64,000 nucleotides of DNA from Parastagonospora avenae f. sp. tritici 18332-5 (lineage: Eukaryota > Ascomycota > Dothideomycetes > Pleosporales > Phaeosphaeriaceae): contig JAFJTR010000010.1 of NCBI GenBank assembly GCA_022559985.1, positions 62,001 through 126,000 on the forward strand, written 5' to 3'. Below, one piece after another: positions 53,136-64,000 of the stretch. A program made the translations under genes and the position numbers. Numbering within the stretch: position 1 is the stretch's first letter; every line of letters begins with the position of its first letter. The notes beneath the pieces were generated by a model. It made no database searches. It saw only the letters and a program-made list of their open reading frames with translations, and was not told where the DNA came from.

Positions 53136-54175
53136 AAGATTGCTGACGGTGATGACTTACACTTCTACTCTTACATTCTTTGTTGTTTCTTAGGTACTTT
53201 TGTAATATTGGACGGAGTGGATTCGCATGTATAGACGCCGCATTTTTTTTTGTTATGCTTGTTTGCTTTTAGCGTTACATTGCGGACGATACTGTCCTTT
53301 TTTCTTTAGGTTGTTGGATGTTAGAGCTCGACGAGATACCCATGGCGCTCATTTTTATAGTATGAAATTGAAGTACGGAGCTGATCAACGATTCTTCTGT
53401 GTCTTTCGTAAGTGCTATGTATCAAGTATGAAATTGAAGTGCGTTATCAGGAAGAACCTTCCTGTGTCTGTCGTAAGTGCTCTGTAATGCTCGGCGCAAT
53501 TACAAACACGAACACGCCGAACATATCCAAGTCGTTGAGCGAATTGCCTAGCCAACCCATCCCACGCAGCCGCCATACTAAAATGTTGTACACTTGACAC
53601 TACCATGTCCTCGGAGAATAGGGTAAATGCCCGGCTGTACTCGAGACTGTTATCCACGACTTGAGCCTCATTGTACACACATCTCCGCGCCGGCCGCGCG
53701 CAATCAAGAAGCCGGCGGAAGAATTTCACCTCGAGAGTTTTTCACATCAGGCTCGAGTGAGATATGTCGCGATGATGGCACGAGCTCTGACTCGCAGTTG
53801 GAATGGGCGAAGTTGACCGCGCCTATGTTCGGCGTTTGCTCTGATATGGCCGGTTGAAGAAGCAATCGCAGTTCCAGAGCACGATAGTTAGTAAGTCGAA
53901 GGCCATGCAAAGCGCAGGCTACGAGCAAACCGTCAAGTCAGGCGCATCAAAGTTGCTTATTCATGAAACGGGTGCAATAGCAGCGGCCTGGCATTTGACG
54001 TATGTTAATCCATCGGGCTTTGACTTTTGTGGCGATTGGGAACCCCACCACTGCGGGCCATCCATGTCATAGCAGGCGCGGAAACTCCACCTTCTCTACA
54101 TAACAACGCCCCGATCCCGCGCCAACTTCTGCGCTCTCTCTTTCACTCACCCCCCCTTTTTACATACTGCCCATT
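53136..54175. other. Intergenic region with a tandem 66-bp repeat
   Basis: Between the CFEM gene and transketolase, both plus strand. It holds the CFEM 3' UTR with an imperfect direct repeat (53360-53481), and the transketolase promoter. CT-rich sequence precedes the transketolase ATG (CTCTCTCTTTCACTCACC near 54133). Confidence 0.55.
53360..53481 (+). repeat. Imperfect tandem direct repeat, period about 66 bp
   Basis: Two copies, 53360-53416 and 53426-53481. Both begin GTATGAAATTGAAGT and end TCGTAAGTGCT, with a diverged middle that keeps CTGTGTCT. The copies lie 220-350 bp past the CFEM stop, likely in or just beyond its 3' UTR. Confidence 0.75.
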
Positions 54176-56779
54176 ATGCCGTACGGAAAGGTCGACGAGC
54201 TCGCCATCAACACCATCCGCACCCTCGCGGTACGTTTTCTGCCCTCTATCGTCGTCACGCTGCTCTGCCCCACCTTGAAGCTACCCCGCCGTCAAGGCAA
54301 TCTTTTTTTCTCAACATGACGACGACACGCGGTGTTAGGGCAATTGCTGATTATGTGTGAGAATAGGTCGATGCCACTTTTCAGGCCAACTCGGGTCACC
54401 CGGGTGCCCCTATGGGCATGGCCCCGGTGGCTCACGTCTTGTTCAATAAGTTCATGACTTTCAACCCCAAGAACCCTGACTGGGTGAACCGCGACCGCTT
54501 CGTTCTGTCGTACGTATTTTTCTCCGATTTTTGAGGCAGTTTGAATCATCAGAGTTCTGCCATTGAGTGGTGGCCGATAGCGGAGCGCAGCTTCCAGCAT
54601 CTCCGGTGTTGGAAAGCTTGTTGAGCTTGATTTCCCGACATTTGCAGCTATGCATGTCGTAGTTGTGGCTTTAGCTGCATCTCCGCGCTGCTCCGGCGCT
54701 TGATCTCAACGAGATAAGGACGTTTGAGTACTGAGAATGGACGTGCTAACAAATTCGCAGAAACGGCCACGGATGCATGCTCCAGTATGCTCTCATCCAC
54801 CTTTTCGGCTACAAGGTCTCTATCGACGACCTGAAGAACTTCCGCGTAAGTTTCACGTAAATTTTGACGACTATGAATTGTCATTGACAATATTATAGCA
54901 AGTCGACTCAATCACACCCGGTCACCCTGAGGCCCACGACACCCCCGGTATCGAGGTCACCACCGGCCCTCTTGGCCAGGGTTTCGCCAATGCCGTCGGT
55001 CTGGCCATGGCCCAGGCACACACTGGTGCCGTCTTCAACAAGCCTGGCTTCGAGCTGATCAACAACCACACATACATGTTCTTCGGCGATGGCTGCGCTA
55101 TGGAGGGTATCGCCAGCGAGGCTGCTTCAATGGCCGGCCACTTGAAGCTCGGAAACCTCATTGCCATTTACGATGACAACCACATTTCCATTGGTGAGGG
55201 AAGGAAATTTCGAGGCGTGGAATTTACGTACTGACTCTATTGCAGACGGTGACACCAAGTGCGCCTTCACTGAGGACGTCCTCAAGCGATTCGAGGCCTA
55301 CGGATGGCACACCCAGCACGTCGCGGACGGCGACTCCGACCTCGAGGGTATTGAGAAGGCTATCGCCGAGGCCAAGAAGGTCACCGACAAGCCCTCCGTC
55401 ATCAAGCTTACCACCACCATTGGTTTCGGTTCCAAGCTCCAGGGTACTGGAGGTGTCCACGGAAACCCCCTCAAAGAGGACGACATGAAGCAGGTCAAGA
55501 AGCAGTTTGGCTTTGACCCCGAGAAGATGTTCGTCGTTCCCCAGGAGGTCTACGACATGTACCACAAGCACGCCGCCGAGGGCGCTGCTGCTGAGGAGGA
55601 GTGGAACAAGCTGTTCCAGAAGTATGGTCAGGAGCACGGAGACCTTCATAAGGACCTTGCACGCCGATTGACCCGCGACCTTCCCGAGGGTTGGGAGAAG
55701 GCCCTCCCCACCTACAAGCCCAGCGACTCCGCTATTGCATCAAGAAAGCTGTCCGAGAGCGTTCTTGAGGCTATCTACAACGCCGTTCCCGAGCTTGTTT
55801 CTGGATCTGCAGATTTGACTGGCTCCAACAACACCCGGTGGAAGAAGGCAGTCGACTTCCAGCCCCCGGATCTTGGTATTGGAGAGTGGGCCGGTCGTTA
55901 CATCAGATACGGTGTCCGTGAGCACGCCATGGCTGCTGTCATGAACGGCATGTCTGCGTACGGTACCATCATCCCTGCTGGAGGAACTTTCCTTAACTTT
56001 GTCTCATATGCCGCCGGTGCCGTGCGTCTGTCTTCCCTCTCACACCAGCGCGTCCTATACGTCGCAACCCACGACTCCATCGGTCTTGGTGAAGATGGCC
56101 CGACCCATCAGCCTATCGAGACTCTTGCCCATTTCCGTGCTCTGCCCAACATGATGGTCTGGCGCCCGGCTGACGGCAACGAGACCTCTGCCGCATACTA
56201 CATGGCTCTCACCTCCAAGGGTACCCCATCCATCCTTGCCCTTACCCGCCAGAACCTGCCCCAGCTCGAGGGCTCAACTCTGGAGAACGGTATCAAGGGT
56301 GGATACACGGTTCTTGAGAACGAGGGTGCTCAGATCACCCTTGTCTCCACCGGATCCGAGGTTTCCCTGTGCTTGGACGCCGTCAAGACCCTCAAGGAGC
56401 AGGGTATTGTCGCCCGTGTCGTCTCGATGCCTTGCACAGAGGTCTTCGATGCACAGCCCAAGGAGTACCAGCTCAAGACCATCCCAGGCGGCATTCCCAC
56501 TTTGTCTGTTGAGGTCATGTCCACACTCGGATGGGAGAAGTACTCGCACGAGCAGTTCGGTCTCAACCGCTTCGGTGCCTCTGGCCCATACAAGGAGGTC
56601 TACGCGGTAAGCAGAATTTATACTCACAATGTGCGAACATCGATGGCTAATGACTGTTACAGAAGTTCGAATTCACCCCAGAGGGCATTGCCAAGCGGGC
56701 CAAGCTTACCATCGACTGGTACAAGGACGTCAAGCCTCTGCGCTCTCCTCTGGACCGTGCGTTCCAGCAGCTCATCTAA
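54176..56779 (+). CDS. TKL1: Transketolase
   Basis: Six exons (54176-54229, 54367-54509, 54761-54845, 54899-55193, 55246-56606, 56660-56779) encode 685 residues, the standard eukaryotic transketolase length. The thiamine-diphosphate enzyme motifs are all present: SGHPGAPMGMAPVAH, SNGHGCMLQYAL, the TPP site GDGCAMEGIASEA...YDDN, the catalytic region RYGVREHAMAAVMNGM, and DSIGLGEDGPTHQPIE. It transfers two-carbon ketol units between sugar phosphates in the non-oxidative pentose phosphate pathway in the cytosol. Five introns of 51-251 bp are crowded into the 5' part, a pattern common in highly expressed fungal genes. Codon use is strongly biased to C-ending codons, in line with high expression. 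Confidence 0.96.
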
Positions 56780-57814
56780 GCGTTTGGAGCGTATCTGGCT
56801 GCGAAGGGGACTTGAGCGTTTGTGTGTTATGAAAGTATGAAATATGACGCTTTTAGCCCTAGGTGTCACGAAATGGAAAAGTGACGCTTTGGACAGTTAA
56901 ATAGAATTGATTCCCACGATGAAAGATGAAGCTTATTGAAGAGAAGTGATGTGGAAGGTGAGTTGACTATAACAGGTACTTGATTCGATTGAATCCTATC
57001 TCGCCCATAAGCAAATATGTCTACACTCTGGTGATGCAACTAACATCGACAGGTCAAGGCAATACTAGACGGGTGACTGGCAAGACAGCATTCAGCTCTA
57101 TGCGGTTGTGGCTGTTTCGGCGGTGTGTAGAACGGTTGGATGCTCTGTTAGTGCGTAGATGTAGGCACATGGACAGTATCCAACTTTTTCATGTCACGGC
57201 AAAAACAACTCGAGAGATGTATGCACGCGAGAGATGCGCCTCACAATCGTTGTAGCAAATCCTAGTCCTTGTTCAGTCGTCATCGTTGGTCCGCGCTGAC
57301 TGCTGAGTGTATCTCTTGGTCACATGCTCCGGCCTGTGGCTGTGCATATTCCGCCGCATTTCGAGCGATAGTCAGCAACGACACGAATTGCAGCCAATGA
57401 CCAAGCAGAAACTTGCTCAAACAGCCAATGATGTTATTGTACAGGCTGTACTGAGAGTAATTTTGAGGGTGCTTCTCGCGAGAGAAAGTCAAAAGGAGCC
57501 TTATGACATCGGAAAGCTAGCATTGGTGGAGACGTTAGCCCTTTGAGCCTCTCCCCGCCCTCGTGACCAAGAACGGACGCTGGAGAACAGCAGCACCAGG
57601 AGTACCTAGGTAATTAATCACACACGGAGCTTACAGCACTACTTACTACCTGCCTCTAAGCGTTACGGTCGCGCGGCGCAGTTCGATCCACTGCATGCAG
57701 GTACAATTGAACATCTCGGCCTTTATCGAAGCCAAATAGAAAGAGGGACCCGGTCGTTCTCGAGCCTCAGCAGAGCCGCCGCAAGCCGACGACGTTCCAA
57801 GCGCAGCATACAGC
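56780..57814. promoter_or_regulatory. Intergenic region upstream of the large Zn2Cys6 gene
   Basis: 1 kb holding the transketolase 3' UTR and the promoter of the next regulator. CCAAT-type words occur near 57394 and 57423 (CAGCCAATGA, ACAGCCAATG). No gene is seen. Confidence 0.5.
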
Positions 57815-60800
57815 ATGGCCAGCGCGTCTCCGCCAGTCAACAAAGGCGGCGCGCAGTCGCAACATACGCGCACGTATCAGGCCTGCATTCCGTGTCGGAG
57901 GCGCAAGGTGCGCTGCGACCTGGGACCCGTAGGCACGTATTCGATGAGGCAGCAGGTGGTCGCTGTATATACTGACTGTTCCAAGACCACCCCCACGACC
58001 CGCCATGTGTACGGTGCCGGCGCGAAAGCAAAGAGTGCTACTTCTCCGCGACGCGTCGGAAGCGCAAGCAGGACAACGAAGAAGAGTTCGAGGAGGCCGA
58101 CGACTATGAATTGCGTAACGGCCGCAAGCGCATGCGCTCAGAGACCAACACCGTCCCGGAACCCGTGAGCGTCGTGAGCGCAAACGCAAATGGCGCGCAG
58201 TACCTCTCTCAGCCGCTGACTCCAGGCGGCTCCATCGGGCGGTATGAGCCTCTGCGCCGCCCGACAACGTCGACCAGCCAGCCCCAGCAGAACGACGAGG
58301 ATGACCAGAAGCTGAACAACGAAACTGTCGCGACGCTGCAGAATGGCGAGGTCTATAGCGGCCACGATGCGCTTAATCTGCTCTTCGAGGCGGCCGCCCA
58401 CCACCGCTCCGGCAGCACGTCGAGTATGCAGCGCCCCACGATGGGTAGCACACCCGGCTCGCAAACAAACTTCGCCAGCCCGCAGGTCCACCCGACACAC
58501 ATGCGCAACGGCTCGCGGAACGCGGCGTCAGACACGGCTGTCGACCCGGCTATATCACAGCCCATGCTGCCAGACCCGCCGAATCAGTACGCCTTCATGG
58601 AGGCCGCCGCCGCGTGGCAGAAGTTCCGCTTTGTGCGCGCGGGCTGGCTCACCGCGAAGGAAGCCATTGCTTATATCGACTACTTCTACGCCTTCCTGTC
58701 GCCCTTGACGCCTATTGTCGTGCCGGATTACCGCGAGCACAGCCAGCATGCGCGGCTCCTGAAAGAGGAGCCTATGCTGGTCATCACCCTGCTCACCATC
58801 GCAGCGAGGTATTCTCAGCCGAGCGGCTCGAGCGGTATCGGCGCGCAGTCGCGCTCATATCTGATTCATGAGAAGTTGTGGAAATACCTCCAGGGCATGA
58901 TCGACCGCATGATCTTTGGTCAGGAGCAGTTTGGCGGTGGGTTTTGTGGCGCGGGTCAGCAGCCTGGCTCGGATGTCAATCCGCTGTCGCGCAAGGGTCT
59001 GCGCACGCTGGGCACGGTGGAGAGTCTGATGTTGCTGACTGAGTGGCATCCGCGTGCTTTGCATTTCCCACCGGGCGATGATGATGATGAACTTGTCTTG
59101 CCTGATAATAGAGCAGACGATGCGGGACCGAGGCCGGATATGCTTCCTGGTGTTGGCGATAAGCGCATCGACAGCTGGCTCGAACCCTGCTGGCGGAGTG
59201 ATCGAATGTGTTGGATGCTCCTCGGAAACGCCATGACTCTGGCCTTTGAGATTGGTGTCTTCGACGACACGAGCGAGATGGAGTTTGAAAATGCGAATGA
59301 GAAGCTGTCTCATGCGACAGTGAAGGCGTACTACCGACGCAAGAATCACCTTCGCGATCTGCTGATCATATACGTCACGCAGACTAGTGGTCGGTTGGGA
59401 TTGACGTCGATGCTTCCCAAGATCGATCGCGATGAGTCTCTGGTTGGAGGCCCGACGCCACTGGAGATGTACCAGGAGCGTGTCAATCGCATCAAGGCAC
59501 CGCCTCCGCAGTTTGGCATGCGCTCGGATGGCGCGCGTCTGCCGCTCGAGTCGGTCGCTACCCAGGAGCGCCATGCTGTGCAGGATCTTGTTCTTGACTT
59601 CTGGCAGCGCATTGCGAAGATTATGGAGATGGGCAACCTGAAGTTGTTTTCGAATAGGAGGAAGACGAGGGAGTTGCTCAAGTCGGGGACGTACGAGGAG
59701 ATGCTGAAGTTCTTCCAAGGGCCTTTGACAGAGTGGAAGGCTTGCTTTGATCGCGCAGTTCAAGGTAGGACACTAAAGCCGCATGTTCTGCGCAGTACTC
59801 ACTAATTCGAACAGTTCCACAACAACTCCGACATGTCCTGATCATCGAGTTTGAGTACACTCGTGTCTATCTCAACTCACTTGCTCTCCAGGCTGTTGTT
59901 GAACGCTGCACCCAAGGCACACCTCGTCCGACCCACGCTCATCCTAATGGTATGGGCTCTGCAAACGGCATGGGTAATGCGGAGCACGACAACGCAATCC
60001 CCTTCAGCACTCTGGTGAAGTGGTACGCCAATGACCGACACTACATCAATGAGGTCATCGACGCGTCTCGCAACGTCCTCAAAATTGTAGTCGAAGGACT
60101 CCACCCCGGCGGCTACCTCCGCCACGCCCCCGTCCGAACCTTCTTCCGCATCGTCAGCGTCGCCATCATCCTGCTTAAAACCTTCGCCCTCGGCGCCACC
60201 GAAGAAGACGTTGCCATCTCCCTCAACCTCCTTAGCGACGCCGTCACCGCCCTCCGCCAAGGCATCGTCGACGACGTCCACGTCGGCAACCGCTTCGCCG
60301 ACCTCGTCGAGACCCTCACCCACCGCATCCGCTCCCGCTTCGTGCGCCTCGCCGCAAACGGCTCCGCAGGCATTTCCCGCGCCGGCAGCAGATCCCCCAT
60401 CCAAGCACCCATGATGCCTCCCCCCAGCCAAAACCTCGGCCATCTCCAGCCCCCATACATCTACCAAAACCCCTCCACCTCCGTCCCCAACTCGCCCTCC
60501 CTCGGCCTCACCGCCTCTGGCCGCGCCACCCCACTCTCATCCTCACTCTGGGGCATATCCGCCGAGCCCTACGATCCCAACTCCAACTCCATATCCATCA
60601 TGCCACCTCCCGGCAACTACTCTAATTTCGACACAAGCGGCAATTCGAATTGGGGCCAGTGGGCGAATAGCGGGGCGAGTTGGGGCGCGGGTCAGGATCA
60701 GGATTGGCTTGCGTTGCCGTTAGATCCGTTGCTGGATCAGTATGGCGCCGAGATTAATCAGACGGCGATGGGCCCGGATGTCGGCGGCATGGATATGTTG

Positions 60801-60845
60801 GATATTTTGCTGAATATGGGCGGGCCGCCGGGAAGTACGTCGTAG
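57815..60845 (+). CDS. Zn2Cys6 transcription factor, possibly ARO80-like
   Basis: Three exons (57815-57932, 57986-59764, 59815-60845) encode 975 residues. The zinc cluster is near the N-terminus with cysteines at 24, 27, 34, 47, 50 and 57. Its long central loop (LGPVDHPHDPP) is typical of a subgroup I associate with ARO80-like regulators of aromatic amino-acid catabolism; that assignment is from memory and weak. The first intron is read as GC-AG (G|GCACGT...CCAAG), because only this donor keeps the frame and yields the conserved loop. A basic RRKRKQ stretch follows, then a Gln/Ser-rich linker. The fungal-specific regulatory domain starts near residue 240 (FYAFLSPLTPIVVPDY) and includes WRSDRMCWMLLGNA. 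The C-terminus is Ser/Pro/Asn-rich and acidic, likely an activation domain. Confidence 0.88.
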
Positions 60846-61483
60846 TGTGGGAGGGAGAGGAGGGGGAGGAGAGTAATGATTGATGATGAAGAGTTTGGGA
60901 GATGTGGGATGGGAGTGTTTTCGATGAGAATGGGAAGGAGAAAAGTACGGCGTTACTTTTCTGGTGGGATGGCTATTGGCATTGGGTTGACGAAGACATG
61001 AATCAGATCATGTCTATTAATAGGAACGAAAGTCTCATGTCGAAGTTACTTCTCACAGTCTGGCGTGAAGAAACATTCAAGGCACTTGAATCACGCCACC
61101 TCTCATATCCGTAAATACTGCGCATGCTCTGGAGGTACGCTATGTCTGATGCTAGACATACTAGTCCCTGGTGTAGGAGAAAAGCACGGTGGAATGGCGC
61201 CAGCACGGTCATGAGCATCGATCTACAATTCCCCACTATCTATCGTGACTCTTCGCAAGTCGCACAGGCGGGCTGTGACGCGGACGAACGAGCATGACTG
61301 GTATCATTGCTCCTGTTTTACTCGACCAACGATATATCGCTTTCTTCATCTACCTTTCTCAGTTTTGCTCTTTCGTACTTTCCTGGTACAACTTTCTATC
61401 ATATATACCAAGAACCAACATCTCCAGGTCCAGCGAAGATCCAACGCCACCAGAGCTTTGCCACGCATCCCCACTCAACAAGG
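60846..61483. promoter_or_regulatory. Promoter region of the first small secreted protein gene
   Basis: 638 bp between the Zn2Cys6 stop and the start of the first secreted-protein gene. ATATAT elements occur near 61330 and 61402. Short open frames only. Confidence 0.45.
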
Positions 61484-62098
61484 ATGATCTTCCCCCGCCT
61501 CCTCTTCATTGCCCAAATGATACTCATTTCAACCCTCGTCGCAGACGGCTCCGCGATTCCACCACCGACCCCAACTTCATATCTCGATGGTTGGTGCAAC
61601 TGCACGTACAACTCTCCTCGTTCGCCCGAAGCAGTGGATGTGCTCACTAACTGCCTCGCAGTCGACCTCCAGCTCTTCCAAGAATGTCACTTCACGCCCA
61701 ACGAATCGTACCACGCCCGAACACTCGGCAATATCTTCGCCATCAACGACTATCGCAACAGCCCCATCGCCACCTACCCCGAAGGCGCAGGTCGGATCGA
61801 TGTTCCCCATAACACATCCCTGCCCAACATGCCCGGCATGAGTTTTGGACTGTTGATGAATTATGCCACGAACAACGTGACGTACTTTCGATTTGGGAAT
61901 TCGACATGGAATGATACTGTGGTTGAGAAAGTCAACAGCACGGGATGGGCTCATCCGGAGCCCTGGACGAAGCCGGATATGCAGTGTGGAGATGCGAATG
62001 CTGGATATTATCGGGTGAGTGAGATGCGTTGCCTCTGGGCGGGCTGGGCTGATTAATTGGTTTAGTTCAGGAAAATGTCGTGTGGGTTTGCTTGCTAG
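61484..62098 (+). CDS. Small secreted cysteine-containing protein, tandem copy 1
   Basis: Modelled as three exons (61484-61589, 61662-62014, 62066-62098), 163 residues. A signal peptide (MIFPRLLFIAQMILISTLV) is followed by a Pro/Thr-rich linker. The mature part contains LQLFQEC, TPNESYHAR, YPEGAGRID and ends in SCGFAC. The 72-bp first intron ends in a textbook CTAAC...CGCAG, is phase 1 and a multiple of three, so an unspliced reading (187 residues, extra CNCT and TNC) would also be open. The spliced form leaves four cysteines and matches the exon layout and phases of copy 2 at 62578. The last exon is 33 bases in both genes. No enzyme domain is recognised. Size, secretion and paired cysteines fit an effector-like or cell-wall protein; the function is unknown. 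Confidence 0.75.
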
Positions 62099-62577
62099 AT
62101 TACTTGCTATGAGCGAACTTCGGCTACGTCGAAGCAAGCGGCGTGTTTGTGGATGGCTCAAACAGCATTCAACGGCGCTTGTTTGGCTCTTTGTCCCTCG
62201 GCCCAACGGATTTGTAGAAGTCGTTCACAAAGCGAATCGAGATTCGTGAGTATGCTAGTTCTATAGACCAATAGATCCGTATGCACCTCCCCATTTTGAG
62301 CATCACCTCAACAACATTGCTTGTAAACCATAGAGAGAAACGGAGAGATGGACCCGTTCCTTTTCAGCAGCCCAATTTCTTGTCTATGACTGCGACGAAC
62401 AAAACGAGTCGTGTCATTCACTGCTAGTCTTCAACGTCAGCAGTCGTGACTTCAGGAACCAACTCTATCACTCATCAGCAAATATAACCACAGCCGTCAT
62501 GGTGTATAATCCACCAAGCAGCAGCATCTTCCTCCCTATAACTCTCAAACTTGCTTGTGCAACATCACTTCCAGACA
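62099..62577. other. Spacer between the tandem secreted-protein genes
   Basis: 479 bp, containing the 3' UTR of copy 1 and the promoter of copy 2. No other gene is seen. Confidence 0.5.
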
Positions 62578-63216
62578 ATGATCTTGCCCACCCACCCCTT
62601 CGCAATGATACTCTCCGCACTTCTCTTCCTCAACCACGGCCCCCTCAGCTCCGCCGCTCCTACACACCGATCCCCCACCGGACCTCTAGATTCCTGCACA
62701 TGTACTCCTCCCCCTCTCCCTCTCCCCCTCTCCTTCTCCCCCTCTCCTTCTCCCCCTCGCCCTCCTTGCTAACTCCCAAGTCCACCTCCAACTCTTCCAC
62801 GAATGCGCCTACACACCCGTTGAATCCTGGCACACGCGCGTCCTTGCCTACATCTCCTCCATCCACGACACCCCGCGTAACGCCACGCGCCCATATCCCA
62901 CTGGCGCCGGGCGCATCGACCTCGGCGGCGCATCCATCGGCGGGATAGGACCTGGCCTGACGATCCGATACGGTCCGGACGGGAATGTGTACTTTACACA
63001 TGGGAATGCGACGAGGAGTACGGTGACGGTGGCGGATGGGAAGGAGAAGGGGTATTGTGTGTGGAATAAGGCGTGGGCGAGGAATTGGGATATGAAATGT
63101 GAGGGAACGTCGCCGGAGGGGTTTAGGGTGAGTTTTGCGCATGTGGAGAGAGTGAGGGATTCAGCTGACGAAGTGGTGGTAGTATTATGAGATGGATTGT
63201 GGGTTTGAGTGTTAGA
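62578..63216 (+). CDS. Small secreted cysteine-containing protein, tandem copy 2
   Basis: Three exons (62578-62701, 62781-63127, 63184-63216) encode 167 residues. The signal peptide runs from MILPTHPFAMILSALLFL to about residue 27. The mature protein shares with copy 1 the motifs LQLFHEC, TPVESWHTR, YPTGAGRID and the ending DCGFEC, and has six cysteines. The first intron is phase 1 and the second phase 0, as in copy 1. The first intron (62702-62780) is almost wholly made of CTCCCC/CTTCTC pyrimidine repeats before a CTAAC branch point. Identity between the copies is low outside these motifs, so the duplication is old. No known family is recognised. A secreted, possibly host- or environment-facing role is inference. 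Confidence 0.76.
62702..62760 (+). repeat. Pyrimidine microsatellite inside intron 1 of secreted copy 2
   Basis: Repeats of CTCCCC, CTCTCC and CTTCTC occupy most of the 79-bp intron, up to the branch-point region. Length variation here would alter intron size but not the protein. Confidence 0.75.
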
Positions 63217-64000
63217 GATGGGGGCGTGGGGATGTGGCTGAGGTTATACGAGGTAGGTATCTTGGGATTGGGAAATACAGTAGATGTGTGAGACGAGGCT
63301 ACAAGATGTTAAATCTACGCCGATGCGAGAAGGATATGCTCAGTATTGTCCCGTAGGCGGAATGGTCGTTGTGCTGGACATCGTTTTTTTAGGCTCGACC
63401 GCATAATACTGCGGTCTTAGATCAAGTTTGCAGAAACTCTCATAAGGAGAAGCGGTCTGATTTAGACTAATGAGATCCTCATCTCTCTTCCTGAGTTTTG
63501 CGTCACAGCCGTTGTAAGTCTTCCGAGGTCCTTGCTTGACGTGCAGTCGCAAACTTGAAGCAGGGGCGATCGTCTACAATGTTCAACTGCGCACCATCCC
63601 TTTGCAATCATTTCCATCACTCGAAGCTGATATTCCAATGTGCGAGAGTATTGGATCGTTGGAGAAGGTGTTGTGGAGGGATGCTGAATTGTCGCGGTTC
63701 TGGAGTACTTCCTTTTCCTTGTACCACGTAGCAACATTTTCATGTCTCCACTGCTGTACCACACAGTCCCCAACCTCTCTGTTTACTGCGCAGAACACAC
63801 AATCTCTGATTTACTATATATATTGCTCATAGCTACATACAATAACAACTCAGTTGAATCCTCAATTCCCTGCGCACTGCTTGCACTCACTGCGACATGA
63901 ATACGTTACATCAAGTGTGGTGCGTGCACATCGGCGCAATGTCGGACAAATCTCAGTCAGACGCGCTGGACCCACCTCCACTCCTTCACCACAAATGGCT
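63217..64000. other. Right edge of window, no gene recognised
   Basis: 784 bp after the second secreted-protein gene. Open frames are under 105 codons and unrecognised. A gene starting beyond the edge could have its promoter here. Confidence 0.4.

Noticed and set aside
1..64000. CRISPR arrays, insertion sequences, rRNA or a biosynthetic gene cluster
   Set aside because: None was seen. There are no regularly spaced repeats, no transposase or reverse-transcriptase-like reading, and no grouped pathway enzymes.

Overview
This window reads as nuclear DNA of a filamentous ascomycete. The genes are mostly intact, multi-exon and protein-coding, with short spliceosomal introns (about 43-182 bp, mostly 45-60) of GT...AG type. 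The families present are fungal: HET-domain proteins, Zn2Cys6 regulators, an RTA1-like membrane protein, a CFEM protein, a GtaA-type glutaminase and a group I G-alpha. The overall repertoire suggests Pezizomycotina, most likely Dothideomycetes/Pleosporales; that placement is inference from family content, not from a search.

Layout. 0-14.7 kb: a conserved SPNF-repeat protein (-), a HET gene broken by one frameshift (+), the COMPASS subunit SWD2 (-) head-to-head with an OAC1-type mitochondrial carrier (+), an intact 910-residue HET protein with a long C-terminal repeat array (-), and a short-chain dehydrogenase (-). 15-20.8 kb: a lipid-droplet-type serine hydrolase, the rRNA-processing nuclease LAS1 and a conserved acidic protein, all on the minus strand. 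20.7-27.9 kb: 7.2 kb in which I find no gene. 27.9-36.5 kb: a decayed gene of unknown family, a large Ser/Thr kinase (-), a GNAT acetyltransferase (+) ending 37 bp from a Zn2Cys6 regulator (-) with a one-base frame problem in its zinc cluster, and an RTA1-like membrane protein (-). 37.7-47.6 kb: SEC61 alpha (+), a glutaminase-A-like pseudogene (-), a strongly decayed HET pseudogene (+), and the G-alpha subunit GNA1 (-). 50.8-64 kb: a large CFEM receptor-like protein (+), transketolase (+), a 975-residue Zn2Cys6 regulator with a GC-AG intron (+), and a tandem pair of small secreted cysteine-containing proteins (+).

How the genes relate. Most are unlinked housekeeping genes (SWD2, OAC1, LAS1, SEC61, GNA1, transketolase). 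I see no biosynthetic cluster and no transposon, tRNA or rRNA. The accessory content is three HET-domain loci (two broken, one intact), a dead secreted glutaminase, a dead unknown gene and the tandem secreted pair. Exon boundaries were worked out by hand from splice signals, reading-frame phase and family motifs. Internal boundaries carry a few bases of uncertainty where two acceptors are possible, and this is stated in the entry.
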